60,779 nt of DNA. It comes from Spirochaetales bacterium. GTDB lineage: Bacteria; Spirochaetota; Spirochaetia; DSM-27196; SLST01. The stretch covers positions 1 to 60,779 of the forward strand of contig SLST01000023.1 in the NCBI GenBank assembly GCA_007130265.1, in the 5' to 3' direction. Below are positions 53,012 to 60,659 of this stretch, in pieces. Made by a program: the position numbers and the translations under genes. Positions within the stretch are counted from its first letter, which is position 1; each line of letters starts with the position of its first letter. The notes beneath the pieces were generated by a model. That model ran no database searches, had not been told where the DNA came from, and saw only the letters and a program-made list of their open reading frames with translations.

Positions 53012-53026
53012 CATTCCTTGCATAGT
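52998..53026 (+). promoter_or_regulatory. Putative promoter of the response regulator
   Basis: TGGACG and CATAGT are separated by 17 bp. The -10 ends 5 bases before ATG 53032, and no Shine-Dalgarno is present. Both boxes are only four of six. Confidence 0.35.
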
Positions 53027-53031
53027 AGACT

Positions 53032-53733
53032 ATGGCCGAACGCGTGCTCATTGTCGAGGATGAGGCGGAGCTCAATGCGATGATCTGCGATTTCCTCGCT
53101 TCGCGCGGATTCGAGACCGTGTCCGTCTACGACGGTCCGTCGGCGGTGCGCTCGGTCTTCGCAGACCCACCGGATATAGTGGTCCTCGACCTCAACCTTC
53201 CGGGCCTCGCCGGCCTTGACGTGGCTCGCACCATCGTCTCGCAGACGGCGATTCCAGTCGTCGTCACGACCGCACGTGGCGAAGAAGAAGATCGGCTTGC
53301 CGGGTTTCTCTCCGGGGCCGACGACTACCTGGTCAAGCCCTTCAGCCTGCCGGAGCTCGCGCTTCGGATCCAGGCTGTTCTGAGGCGAACCGAAGGCGCG
53401 GTTCGTCGCGAGGGGCAGGCGCCGTCCGGACGAACGCTTCGCGTCGCCGACCTGCGAATAGACCCGGACCGACGCGAGGTGTACGTCGATGACCGGAGCG
53501 TGGAGCTCACCGCGCTGCAGTTTGACCTGCTCTACCTTCTTGCCTCGGCTCCCGGCCGCGTCTTCACCCGCGCCCGGATGCTCGAGGCAGTGCAGGGTGA
53601 GCGGTTCGAAGGGTACGAGCGAACCATCGATGTACACGTGAAGAATATCCGCAAGCGTATCGAAGCCGACCCGAAGCGACCACGCAGAATTGTCACGGTC
53701 CGTGGGGTGGGCTACCGGTTGGAGGACCAGTGA
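53032..53733 (+). CDS. OmpR/PhoB-family response regulator
   Basis: A 233-residue DNA-binding regulator. The receiver domain (1-118) has acidic pocket VEDEAE (D10, E11), phospho-acceptor D53 (DIVVLDLNLPG), and conserved Thr/Lys (VVTTARG, LVKPFSLPE). The winged-helix domain (about 135-230) has TALQFDLLYLLASAPG and TIDVHVKNIRKRIEADP. Its stop overlaps the GTG of the sensor kinase (GTGA). Target DNA is unknown; the upstream exported-protein gene is the likeliest target by context. Confidence 0.93.
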   Translation: MAERVLIVEDEAELNAMICDFLASRGFETVSVYDGPSAVRSVFADPPDIVVLDLNLPGLAGLDVARTIVSQTAIPVVVTTARGEEEDRLAGFLSGADDYLVKPFSLPELALRIQAVLRRTEGAVRREGQAPSGRTLRVADLRIDPDRREVYVDDRSVELTALQFDLLYLLASAPGRVFTRARMLEAVQGERFEGYERTIDVHVKNIRKRIEADPKRPRRIVTVRGVGYRLEDQ

Positions 53734-55178
53734 GATCGCGGATCGCGCCGCGGCTCGTAGTGAGCCACCTTCTGACCGCCGTGCTCGGGCTCGGCGTCTT
53801 TATCGTGGTCCTCCTCTCGGTGACCGAGGCCCAGGCTACCGCGGCCGGGCAGCGGGCAGACCAGGCGACCGCGGTACAGCTTGCGCCCTGGATCGCGCGC
53901 TTCCAGCGCGAGCGAGGGTCGTGGGACGGGCTCCTCGCGATGCTCGGCGATGCGCGTGAGCTCCCTCACATGCCGATGATGCGGGGACCCATGGCCCGGC
54001 GACTACCGGCGGTTGACCACGAGCTGCACGCTCTTCTCGATCAGCCGATCCTGATCCTTTCGCGGACGGGCGAGGTGCTCGCCGCGCGCAACGTGGGAGC
54101 GAGAACCGTCGAGATGCGAAGGAGCGATCTCGATCTTGCGGTTCCCATTGGCGACGTCGAACGACCGGTGGGGTATCTCTTCGTTGGGTCGATGGTCCAC
54201 CCTGATGCCAATCCGCTGCGCGAGCTCTTCGTCCGGACGAGTCGAACCGCCGCGTGGATCACCGCGCTCGTCGTGCTCGTCGCTACGGCCGTCTCATCGC
54301 TGCTGTGGACCAGATGGCTTTCGCGGCCGCTTCGTGCCCTCTGCGGTGCGGCGAGCGCGATGGCTCGCGGTGAGTACCGTACGCGGGTGCGGGTTCCGCC
54401 CCGGCGCGACGAGCTCTCGGATCTGGCCGCAGCGTTCAACACCATGGCAGCGGAGATCGAGGCGCAGGAGGAGACCAGACGCCGGTTTGTGGCCGATGCC
54501 GCGCATGAGCTGCGCACGCCGCTCTCGCTTCTCTCCGCGCGTGTGGAGATGCTCGCCGGCGGTGTCTACGCGCCTGGCGACGAACAATGGGGCGCGCTGC
54601 AGGCAGGGATTGACAGGATGCAGAGGCTCGTCGGTGACCTGCAGACGCTCTCACGGCTCGAGTCGGGGCGTATTTCGATCGACCTCGAGGCGGTGGACAC
54701 GCGACAGATGCTGGGCCGGCTCAAGGCCGCCTTCGAACCGGCGGCCGCCGCCCACGGGGTTCAGTTCCGTATCGAGGGCGAGGGCTGCCGGGCGTGGATC
54801 GACCCGGCTCGGATGGAGCAGGTTCTCGCAAACCTCCTTGGCAACGCGATCCGATACTCGCCGAAAGGCGGGACCGTTACGCTCGGCGCCGAGTCGAAGG
54901 CAGACGAACACGGCGAGCTCTGGGTCGAGGACGAGGGCCCGGGCATACCCCAGGCGGATCGCGAACGGATTTTCGACCGCTTCGTCCGTCTCGACGATGC
55001 CCGCGATCGGGCCGCCGGCGGCAGCGGCCTCGGGCTCGCGATCGCGGCGGAACTCGTGCGGCTGCACGGTGGGTTGATCAGGGTGGAGGCGGCCCGCCAC
55101 GGCCCGGGCGCGAGGTTCGTCGTGGAAGTCGCGGCCGGAAATCGACCGGCGCGATCACCCGTCACGGCGAGCCGGTGA
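53730..55178 (+). CDS. Sensor histidine kinase
   Basis: A 482-residue kinase. Membrane segment 1 is at about residues 8-31 and segment 2 about 172-194, enclosing a periplasmic sensor of some 140 residues. A HAMP domain is at about 195-245. HisKA has the phospho-acceptor H259 (DAAHELRTPLSLLSARVEML). HATPase has NLLGNAIRYSP (N box), EDEGPGIP (G1) and GGSGLGLAIA (G2). The sensor contains the unusual ELPHMPMMRGPMARRLP segment (about residues 77-92), rich in Met, possibly a soft-metal site. Its 3' end overlaps the ALDH gene by 17 bases, convergently. Confidence 0.92.
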   Translation: MRSRIAPRLVVSHLLTAVLGLGVFIVVLLSVTEAQATAAGQRADQATAVQLAPWIARFQRERGSWDGLLAMLGDARELPHMPMMRGPMARRLPAVDHELHALLDQPILILSRTGEVLAARNVGARTVEMRRSDLDLAVPIGDVERPVGYLFVGSMVHPDANPLRELFVRTSRTAAWITALVVLVATAVSSLLWTRWLSRPLRALCGAASAMARGEYRTRVRVPPRRDELSDLAAAFNTMAAEIEAQEETRRRFVADAAHELRTPLSLLSARVEMLAGGVYAPGDEQWGALQAGIDRMQRLVGDLQTLSRLESGRISIDLEAVDTRQMLGRLKAAFEPAAAAHGVQFRIEGEGCRAWIDPARMEQVLANLLGNAIRYSPKGGTVTLGAESKADEHGELWVEDEGPGIPQADRERIFDRFVRLDDARDRAAGGSGLGLAIAAELVRLHGGLIRVEAARHGPGARFVVEVAAGNRPARSPVTASR

Positions 55179-56601
55179 CCCCGCCGATCGACAGGTGCTT
55201 CGTTTCGAGGAACGCTTCCATGCCCTCGGCGCCGAGCTCCCGGCCGAGGCCGCTCTCCTTCATGCCGCCGAAGGGGCAGTTGCTCGTCGAGGGGACCGCG
55301 TCATTCAGACCGATTGTGCCCGCCTCGAGGAGCTCCGCGAGTCGCCATGCACGGTTGAGGTCTCTCGTATACGCGTACGCGGCAAGCCCGTAACGCGTAT
55401 CGTTCGCGCTCCTGATCACCTCGCTCTCGCTGTCGAAGGGAACGACAGGCGCGATTGGGGCGAACGTCTCCTCGCGCATGCAGAGTGCGCCGGCGGGAAC
55501 GTCGGCGATGACGGTCGGCTCGAGGAAGAACCCCTCAGCCCCCTCCCTCGCGCGCCCGCCGCAGAGCACGCGAGCCCCCGACGACCGCGCGTCGTCGATG
55601 TGGGCAAGCGCGTTCTCGAGCGCCGCCTCGTTGACCACGGGTCCGACGTCGGAGCTCTCGTCGAGTCCGTAGCCGACCTTGAGCGCGGCGGTGCGCTCAG
55701 CGAAGGCTTCGAGAAACGCCTCGTAGACGGGCCGCTCGACGTAGACCCGGTTCGAGGCGATGCACGACTGACCCGTGTTGCGGAACTTCGTCACGAGTGC
55801 TCCCTCTACGGCGAGGTCGAGGTCGGCATCCGCGAACACCAGGAGCGGTGCGTGCCCGCCGAGCTCGAGCGAAAGGTTAGTGACCGTCGCCGCCGATTTT
55901 GCGATGAGCAGCTTCCCCACCTCGGTGGAGCCGGTGAAGCTGACTTTGCGCACCGCGGGATTCTCCATGAACTCATCGACGATCGGCTCGGCGGGCCCGG
56001 CGATCACCTGGAAGACCCCGGGCGGGATGCCCGCCTGTTCGAAGCATTCGGCCAGCACGAGCGCGCACAGCGGTGTCTGGCGCGCGGGCTTGAGGATCGC
56101 CGTACACCCCGCGGCGAGCGCCGGGGCGGCCTTTCGAACCGAGAGGACGAGCGGGAAGTTCCAGGGCGCGATCAGTCCCGCCACCCCTATCGACTGCTTG
56201 AGGATGAGGTGCCGCTTGCCGTCGGCCTGATGCGGTACGACACGACCGTAGGCCCGGCGGGCCTCCTCCGCGAACCAACGGAGGTGGTCGATCGCGACGC
56301 TCACCTCGCCCCGGCTCTCGCGCAGCGGTTTGCCGTTCTCGCGGGTGATCGTGCGCGCAAGCTCCTCACCGCGCGTGCGCAGAGCCTCGGCAACGGCGAG
56401 CAGATAATCGCCCCGCGCGAGTCCGGTGAGACCCCTCCAGCCCGGAAGACTCGCTGCGGCTGCCTTGATCGCGCTCCTGGTGAGATCAGGCCCGGCCGAA
56501 GCAACGGTGGCGATCGCCCGGCCGGTGCCCGGATCGATCACTTCGAACGAATCGTCGGTACCGACCCACCGACCCTCGAGGTACAGCTTCTTCGCCGTCA
56601 T
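55162..56601 (-). CDS. Aldehyde dehydrogenase (succinate-semialdehyde type)
   Basis: A 479-residue NAD(P)-dependent dehydrogenase. Cofactor and active-site motifs are IAPWNFPLVLSVRKAAPALA, VSFTGSTEVGKLL, LSLELGGHAPLLVFADADLD (general-base Glu) and FRNTGQSCIASNRVYVE (nucleophile Cys). The ISEENGKPL-like TRENGKPLRESRGEV segment and the C-terminal NCPFGGMKESGLGRE match the succinate-semialdehyde dehydrogenase (GabD) subfamily. The next gene upstream is a transaldolase and overlaps by ATGA, so the pair is co-translated. The true aldehyde cannot be named from motifs. Confidence 0.87.
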   Translation of the reverse strand: MTAKKLYLEGRWVGTDDSFEVIDPGTGRAIATVASAGPDLTRSAIKAAAASLPGWRGLTGLARGDYLLAVAEALRTRGEELARTITRENGKPLRESRGEVSVAIDHLRWFAEEARRAYGRVVPHQADGKRHLILKQSIGVAGLIAPWNFPLVLSVRKAAPALAAGCTAILKPARQTPLCALVLAECFEQAGIPPGVFQVIAGPAEPIVDEFMENPAVRKVSFTGSTEVGKLLIAKSAATVTNLSLELGGHAPLLVFADADLDLAVEGALVTKFRNTGQSCIASNRVYVERPVYEAFLEAFAERTAALKVGYGLDESSDVGPVVNEAALENALAHIDDARSSGARVLCGGRAREGAEGFFLEPTVIADVPAGALCMREETFAPIAPVVPFDSESEVIRSANDTRYGLAAYAYTRDLNRAWRLAELLEAGTIGLNDAVPSTSNCPFGGMKESGLGRELGAEGMEAFLETKHLSIGGVTGSP

Positions 56602-57242
56602 CGCGGCACCCGTTCCCAGTCCTTGAGAAACTGCTCGATGACCGCGTCGGTCAATGGGTGTTCGTAGAGCTGGAGCATGACGTCGTAGGCCATTGTGCAG
56701 ACGTCGGCGCCCATGAGCGCGGCGTCGAGCACGTGCATGGGGTGGCGGACCGCGGCGACGAGCAGCTTCGTCTCAAATCCGTAGTTGTCGTAGATCCGCC
56801 GGATCTGGCGTGCGACCTCCGTGCCGTCGTGTGAGATCGTGTCGAGCCGGCCGACGAAGGGGCTGATATACGTCGCTCCCACCTTCGCCGCGAGGAGCGC
56901 CTGCGAGGCGGAGAACGTCGTGGTCACGTTGGTCCTGATGCCTTCGGCGGCAAGCCGGTTGACCGCGATGAGGCCCTCCTTGATGACCGGCACCTTGACG
57001 ACGACGTTGTCGGCGATCGATGCGAGTTGGCGGCCCTCCTCGACGATCGCGTCGGCCTCGAGCCCCACGGCCTCGAGGCTGACCGGTCCGTCGACGACGC
57101 GGCAGATCTCCGGGTAGAGCTCCCGCGGGGTTGCCCCCGTCTTCGCTACGTGAGTGGGGTTCGTCGTAACTCCGTCGAGCAGGCCGAGTCGCTTGACCTC
57201 CTCAATCTGGGCGAGGTCTGCGGTGTCGAGAAAGAAGATCAT
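56598..57242 (-). CDS. Transaldolase, short (TalC/fructose-6-phosphate aldolase type)
   Basis: A 214-residue class I aldolase-fold enzyme. It has MIFFLDTADLAQI, VTTNPTHVAK, the Schiff-base Lys K83 in NVVVKVPV and TNVTTTFSASQALLAAKVGA. Length and sequence match the short transaldolase group (TalC, FSA) that moves dihydroxyacetone or cleaves fructose-6-phosphate. AGGATATGCCCC leads into the ATG. Its stop overlaps the ALDH start. A weak TTGACC -35 exists upstream, but no convincing -10. Confidence 0.92.
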   Translation of the reverse strand: MIFFLDTADLAQIEEVKRLGLLDGVTTNPTHVAKTGATPRELYPEICRVVDGPVSLEAVGLEADAIVEEGRQLASIADNVVVKVPVIKEGLIAVNRLAAEGIRTNVTTTFSASQALLAAKVGATYISPFVGRLDTISHDGTEVARQIRRIYDNYGFETKLLVAAVRHPMHVLDAALMGADVCTMAYDVMLQLYEHPLTDAVIEQFLKDWERVPR

Positions 57243-57284
57243 GGGGCATATCCTGCCACGTCAGGCGACTCCGGTCAAACAGGT

Positions 57285-58268
57285 CTACCCGTGCGGTCCC
57301 AGGAGCGACCGCGCGAACGTGGTCTCGGCGTCCCGCGAGGCGTATCCGCGCGAGTCCGGCCGGCGCTCGAGCGAGAGGATCCAGGCGACCGTCTCGTCAA
57401 TCCGCTGCTGCACCGGCGCCGGACGATAGCCAAGGTCACGCCGCGCGGCGGCGATGTCGGGGATAGAGTCGAATCCGAGGTAGCCCGGGCTGAAGCTCTC
57501 GAGTCCCGGGGCACGACGGGCCTCGGCGACCGGGCATGCGACGATCGGGGAGCTGCTGTCGGCCGCCGTGCGCACCATGTCCGCATAGTCGTAGAGCGTG
57601 AAGATCTCTTCCCCGCCGAGGTTGTAGACGCGATTGTACGCCGCCTCGTTGGCGAGCGCCGCGATGAAGGCGTTCGCGACGTCTTCGGCGAAGACGATTC
57701 GGAGCAGGATGTCCGGGACTTCCCTGGGAATCAGTACCGGCCCCCCGTCGAGGAAGCGCTGGAGGTAGTACCATGCGTGCATGGCCGGATCACGCGGGCC
57801 CTCGACGACGGTCGGGCGGAAGACGGTGACAGGCAGGTCGTCGGCAGACTTGTCCCACAACACTTCCTCGAGCGCGCGCTTGCCGTCACCGTACGCCTCG
57901 CCGACCCGCTTGGTGAGATCAGCCTCCTCTTCGTAGAGCACCCGATAGCGCGGCACATCCTTGTAGACCGAGACGCTCGAGCAGACCAGGTACTGCCCGC
58001 ACCGGCCGCGCAATGTGTCGTACGCAAGCCGCGCATGGTCGGCGGTGAAGGCGATGTTGTCGATCACTGCGTCGAAATCGCCGGACGCGAGCGACTCGCG
58101 AAACCCCTCTTCGTCGTTCCGATCGCCCGCCATGTGCGACACTTCGCCGAGGATCGCCGGACGCGATTGCCCCCGCGAGAACACGGTGACGTCATCTCCG
58201 CGCTCGACGAGCTTCTCAACGATGCGCAGCCCGAAGAAACTTGTGCCGCCGATCACCAAAACCTTCAT
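57285..58268 (-). CDS. NAD-dependent epimerase/dehydratase (extended SDR)
   Basis: A 327-residue extended short-chain dehydrogenase. The Rossmann motif is MKVLVIGGTSFFGLRIVEKL (GGTxFxG). The catalytic region is VCSSVSVYKDV with YGDGKRALEE (Y-x3-K), and the substrate loop is VTVFRPTVVEGPRDP. It resembles nucleoside-sugar epimerases. It is 42 bases upstream of the transaldolase gene on the same strand; GGGAGGGCCGAG precedes the ATG. The substrate is unknown. Confidence 0.85.
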   Translation of the reverse strand: MKVLVIGGTSFFGLRIVEKLVERGDDVTVFSRGQSRPAILGEVSHMAGDRNDEEGFRESLASGDFDAVIDNIAFTADHARLAYDTLRGRCGQYLVCSSVSVYKDVPRYRVLYEEEADLTKRVGEAYGDGKRALEEVLWDKSADDLPVTVFRPTVVEGPRDPAMHAWYYLQRFLDGGPVLIPREVPDILLRIVFAEDVANAFIAALANEAAYNRVYNLGGEEIFTLYDYADMVRTAADSSSPIVACPVAEARRAPGLESFSPGYLGFDSIPDIAAARRDLGYRPAPVQQRIDETVAWILSLERRPDSRGYASRDAETTFARSLLGPHG

Positions 58269-58350
58269 CTCGGCCCTCCCACCTGCGGGTGTCCAACCTC
58301 AGCCAAAGATAGGCATCCGTGAAGCGAGGGAGCAAGCGCGGCAGGCATCC

Positions 58351-58379
58351 TTCCCAGAATACCGCGGAACAGATATCGT
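58351..58379 (+). promoter_or_regulatory. Weak putative promoter of the NUDIX gene
   Basis: TTCCCA and TATCGT are separated by 17 bp (four of six each). The -10 ends 5 bases before ATG 58385, the same layout as other genes here, and there is no ribosome site. Confidence 0.25.
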
Positions 58380-58384
58380 GCCCC

Positions 58385-58950
58385 ATGCAGCGATCCAACG
58401 ACGAGCACCTGCGGTGGCGGGAGATCGAGTCCCGCGCCGTCCACGACGCGATGATCTTCACCGTGCATACGTCGACGCGCTCCGCGCCGGATGGCCGTGA
58501 GGCGGACTACACCCTCGTCGATTCGCCCGACTGGTGCAACGTCATCACTCCCGTGCGGCGCGAGGACGGAGTCGAGTGCCTCGTCCTTGCGCGGCAATAC
58601 CGGCACGGTGCCGATTCCGTCACGATCGGGTTTCCGGGAGGCCTCGTCGACGAAGGCGAGGCTCCGCAGACCGCGGCTCGCCGCGAGCTCGAGGAGGAAA
58701 CCGGCTACACGGCGCACGACAAAGGTCGCCCCGGCGGCTCGACGAGAACGAGCTTCTCGACGTCGTCCTCGTTCCCGCTCGTGAGCTCCTCGATCTCGTG
58801 CCGCGCGAGTTTCACGTGCACGCCGTGATGATGAACGCGCTCTACTGGTACCGGCTCTTCCTCGAGGATGGGCTCGGGTACGATGAACGAGTCGGTCGAT
58901 GGAACCGAGGGCACCGACCGCCGCGTCCCGGCTTCCGCCACGGTGACTGA
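58385..58950 (+). pseudogene. NUDIX hydrolase, frameshifted with probable internal deletion
   Basis: The first part (ATG 58385 onward) is a good NUDIX protein of the ADP-ribose pyrophosphatase type: FPGGLVDEGEAPQTAARREL followed by EEETGYTA, the complete NUDIX box. About eight codons later the frame becomes senseless and stops at 58828. The expected C-terminal half (LDENELLDVVLVPAREL, then EFHVHAVMMNALYWYRLF) is intact in another frame from about 58738 and ends at 58950. Family members normally have some 30-40 residues between the box and this tail. Fewer than ten fit here, so a deletion of roughly 75-100 bases, not a multiple of three, is likely. It is either a pseudogene or an assembly error. 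Confidence 0.75.
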
Positions 58951-58971
58951 ATCGGGCCGATCCGCTACAAT
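58943..58971 (+). promoter_or_regulatory. Promoter of the ACT/UPF0210 pair
   Basis: GTGACT and TACAAT are separated by 17 bp; the leader then carries AGGAGG (58984-58989) in front of CTG 58997. The -35 overlaps the end of the broken NUDIX frame. Confidence 0.5.
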
Positions 58972-58996
58972 CGTCCATCGAGCAGGAGGTACGCGT

Positions 58997-59266
58997 CTGA
59001 ACGCCATAGTAACCGTCGTGGGCAACGACAAGGTCGGCATCATCGCGAACGTGAGCGCCTTTCTCGCCGAACGGTCCATCAACATCGAAGACATCAGCCA
59101 GACCGTTCTTTCGGGCAATTTCGTCATGATGATGATGATCGACCTGTCCGGATCGACGAAGCCGCTCGCCGCGGTCAAGGAGGAGCTCAGCGAGCTCGGT
59201 GAAGCTATGAACGTGTCGATCAGCGTCATGCACGAGCGGGTCTTCTCCGCGATGCACCGCATCTGA
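58997..59266 (+). CDS. ACT-domain protein (UPF0237/GcvR-like), probable CTG start
   Basis: An 89-residue ACT-fold regulator: (L)NAIVTVVGNDKVGIIANVSA, then FLAERSINIEDISQTVLSGN, the pattern of the UPF0237 family that ends with MHERVFSAMHRI. Related proteins begin M-x-A-I-x-T-V-V-G, which aligns the start exactly to CTG 58997. A perfect AGGAGG lies 7 bases upstream, and no ATG, GTG or TTG fits. A longer frame from 58868 would cross the promoter. It is followed 9 bases later by the UPF0210 gene, its usual partner in other bacteria. Confidence 0.8.
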   Translation: MNAIVTVVGNDKVGIIANVSAFLAERSINIEDISQTVLSGNFVMMMMIDLSGSTKPLAAVKEELSELGEAMNVSISVMHERVFSAMHRI

Positions 59267-59275
59267 GGTCCGGCG

Positions 59276-60253
59276 ATGCTTTTCACCGCGCACGAGATCA
59301 AGGAGACGGTGGACATGTTCCTCCGTCACAAGCTCGATATCAGGGCGATCACCCTTGGTGTATCACTGCTCGACTGCGCGGCGGCGACCGGCGAGGCGAC
59401 GAGGGAGCGGATCCGCGAGAAGCTCCTGCGAGTCGCCGGGCCGTTGGTGACGGTCGGGGAGGCGATCGAGACCGAGTACGGGGTGCCGATCATCAATAAG
59501 CGCGTTTCGGTGACACCGATCGCCCTCGTCGCTGCTTCCGCCCGTGAACGCGATATGAGTCCGTACGCGAGGCTGCTCGACGGTGTCGCGACGGAGCTGG
59601 GCGTCGACTTCGTCGGCGGGTTCTCCGCGCTCGTGCAGAAGGGGTGTGCCGAGGCAGACCGACGGCTGATCGAGTCGATCCCTGAGGCGCTCTCGACGAC
59701 CGAGCGCGTGTGCGGGTCGATCAACCTCGCGAGCACGAAGTGCGGAATCAACATGGATGCGGTGCGGCAGATGGGCGCGATCATCAAGGAGGCGGCGCGG
59801 CGCACCGCGTCGCGCGATGGGATCGCCTGCGCGAAGCTCGTCGTCTTCTGTAACGCCCCCGAGGACAATCCGTTCATGGCAGGGGCCTTCCACGGGCCCG
59901 GCGAGGCTGAGTCGGCGCTCAATGTGGGTGTCTCCGGCCCGGGCGTCGTGAAGGCCGCGCTCGAATCGCTACGCGGGGCAGGCTTCGACGAGGTGGCCGA
60001 GGCGATAAAGAAGACCGCCTTCAAGATCACCCGGATGGGGCAACTCGTAGGGTCGGAGGCCGCGCGACGGTTGGGGGTGCCGTTCGGGATTCTCGACCTC
60101 TCGCTCGCGCCGACTCCCGCGGTGGGAGACTCGGTCGCGCGTATCCTCGAGGAGCTCGGGCTCTCGACGGCCGGTGCTCACGGTTCGACCGCCGCGCTCG
60201 CGCTCCAGTTCCTCTCCGACGGCTTCCGGGAGCGCTTCGACCGGCGCCGCTGA
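59276..60253 (+). CDS. UPF0210 (DUF711) protein, C-terminus missing
   Basis: A protein of the UPF0210/DUF711 family, of unknown enzyme function, that normally has about 450 residues. The first 310 match well: LDIRAITLGVSLLDC, TEYGVPIINKRVSVTPIAL, VGGFSALVQKG, CAKLVVFCNAPEDNPFMAGA and FGILDLSLAPTPAVGDSVA. After GAHGSTAALAL (base 60,207) similarity stops. The chain ends QFLSDGFRERFDRRR at 325 residues, so about 125 family residues, including the later C-terminal Cys region, are missing. It is either truncated in the genome or the product of a misjoined assembly. Confidence 0.8.
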   Translation: MLFTAHEIKETVDMFLRHKLDIRAITLGVSLLDCAAATGEATRERIREKLLRVAGPLVTVGEAIETEYGVPIINKRVSVTPIALVAASARERDMSPYARLLDGVATELGVDFVGGFSALVQKGCAEADRRLIESIPEALSTTERVCGSINLASTKCGINMDAVRQMGAIIKEAARRTASRDGIACAKLVVFCNAPEDNPFMAGAFHGPGEAESALNVGVSGPGVVKAALESLRGAGFDEVAEAIKKTAFKITRMGQLVGSEAARRLGVPFGILDLSLAPTPAVGDSVARILEELGLSTAGAHGSTAALALQFLSDGFRERFDRRR

Positions 60254-60308
60254 GGCCCTGGCGCCACCGCGGCCGGTGGGCACGGCCTCGGCGGGGCGGC
60301 GGGAACGT

Positions 60309-60647
60309 ATGATCGCCCGCATGGCCACCTGGCTCCTGAGTGCCGACGGACAGCTCGTGAACCTCGACAACGTCGAATACCTGGACGTCCTCGACGTCTT
60401 CGCGGAGGACGCGCCGGCCGAGGAGGTCGCCGCGGGCGAGCTCGAGCCCGCCTACAGCGAGCTCGTCGCCTTCCTCGCCTCCGGCAACGAACTCGTGCTC
60501 TTCGACGACGAGGACGCGGACGTGGTGATGCACGCGTTCGAGCTCCTCAAGACCTACCTCGCCTCGCCCTCCTTCGAGGCGGTCCACGCCGGGCAGGTGG
60601 TGTCGGTGCAGGACCTGGTGGATCGGGCGAGCGCCAAGAAGAACTGA
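60309..60647 (+). CDS. Small unknown acidic protein
   Basis: A 112-residue acidic protein (MATWLLSADGQLVNLDNVEY, many D and E residues, VMHAFELLKTYLAS). No family, signal peptide or membrane segment is seen. GGGAACG lies before ATG 60309; ATG 60321 (start of MATWLL) is an alternative that may be the better N-terminus. Its G+C at third positions looks higher than in most genes of the window. It lies beyond the point where the UPF0210 gene loses similarity, so it may derive from other DNA. Confidence 0.45.
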   Translation: MIARMATWLLSADGQLVNLDNVEYLDVLDVFAEDAPAEEVAAGELEPAYSELVAFLASGNELVLFDDEDADVVMHAFELLKTYLASPSFEAVHAGQVVSVQDLVDRASAKKN

Positions 60648-60659
60648 TCGGGTCGCTCG

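Noticed and set aside
55195..56667. A 490-codon plus-strand frame opposite the aldehyde dehydrogenase
   Set aside because: It is the complement of an intact ALDH with all catalytic motifs.
57243..57284. Promoter between the epimerase and transaldolase
   Set aside because: TTGACC is present on the minus strand but the -10 match (CAGGAT) is too weak; readthrough from the epimerase gene is as likely.
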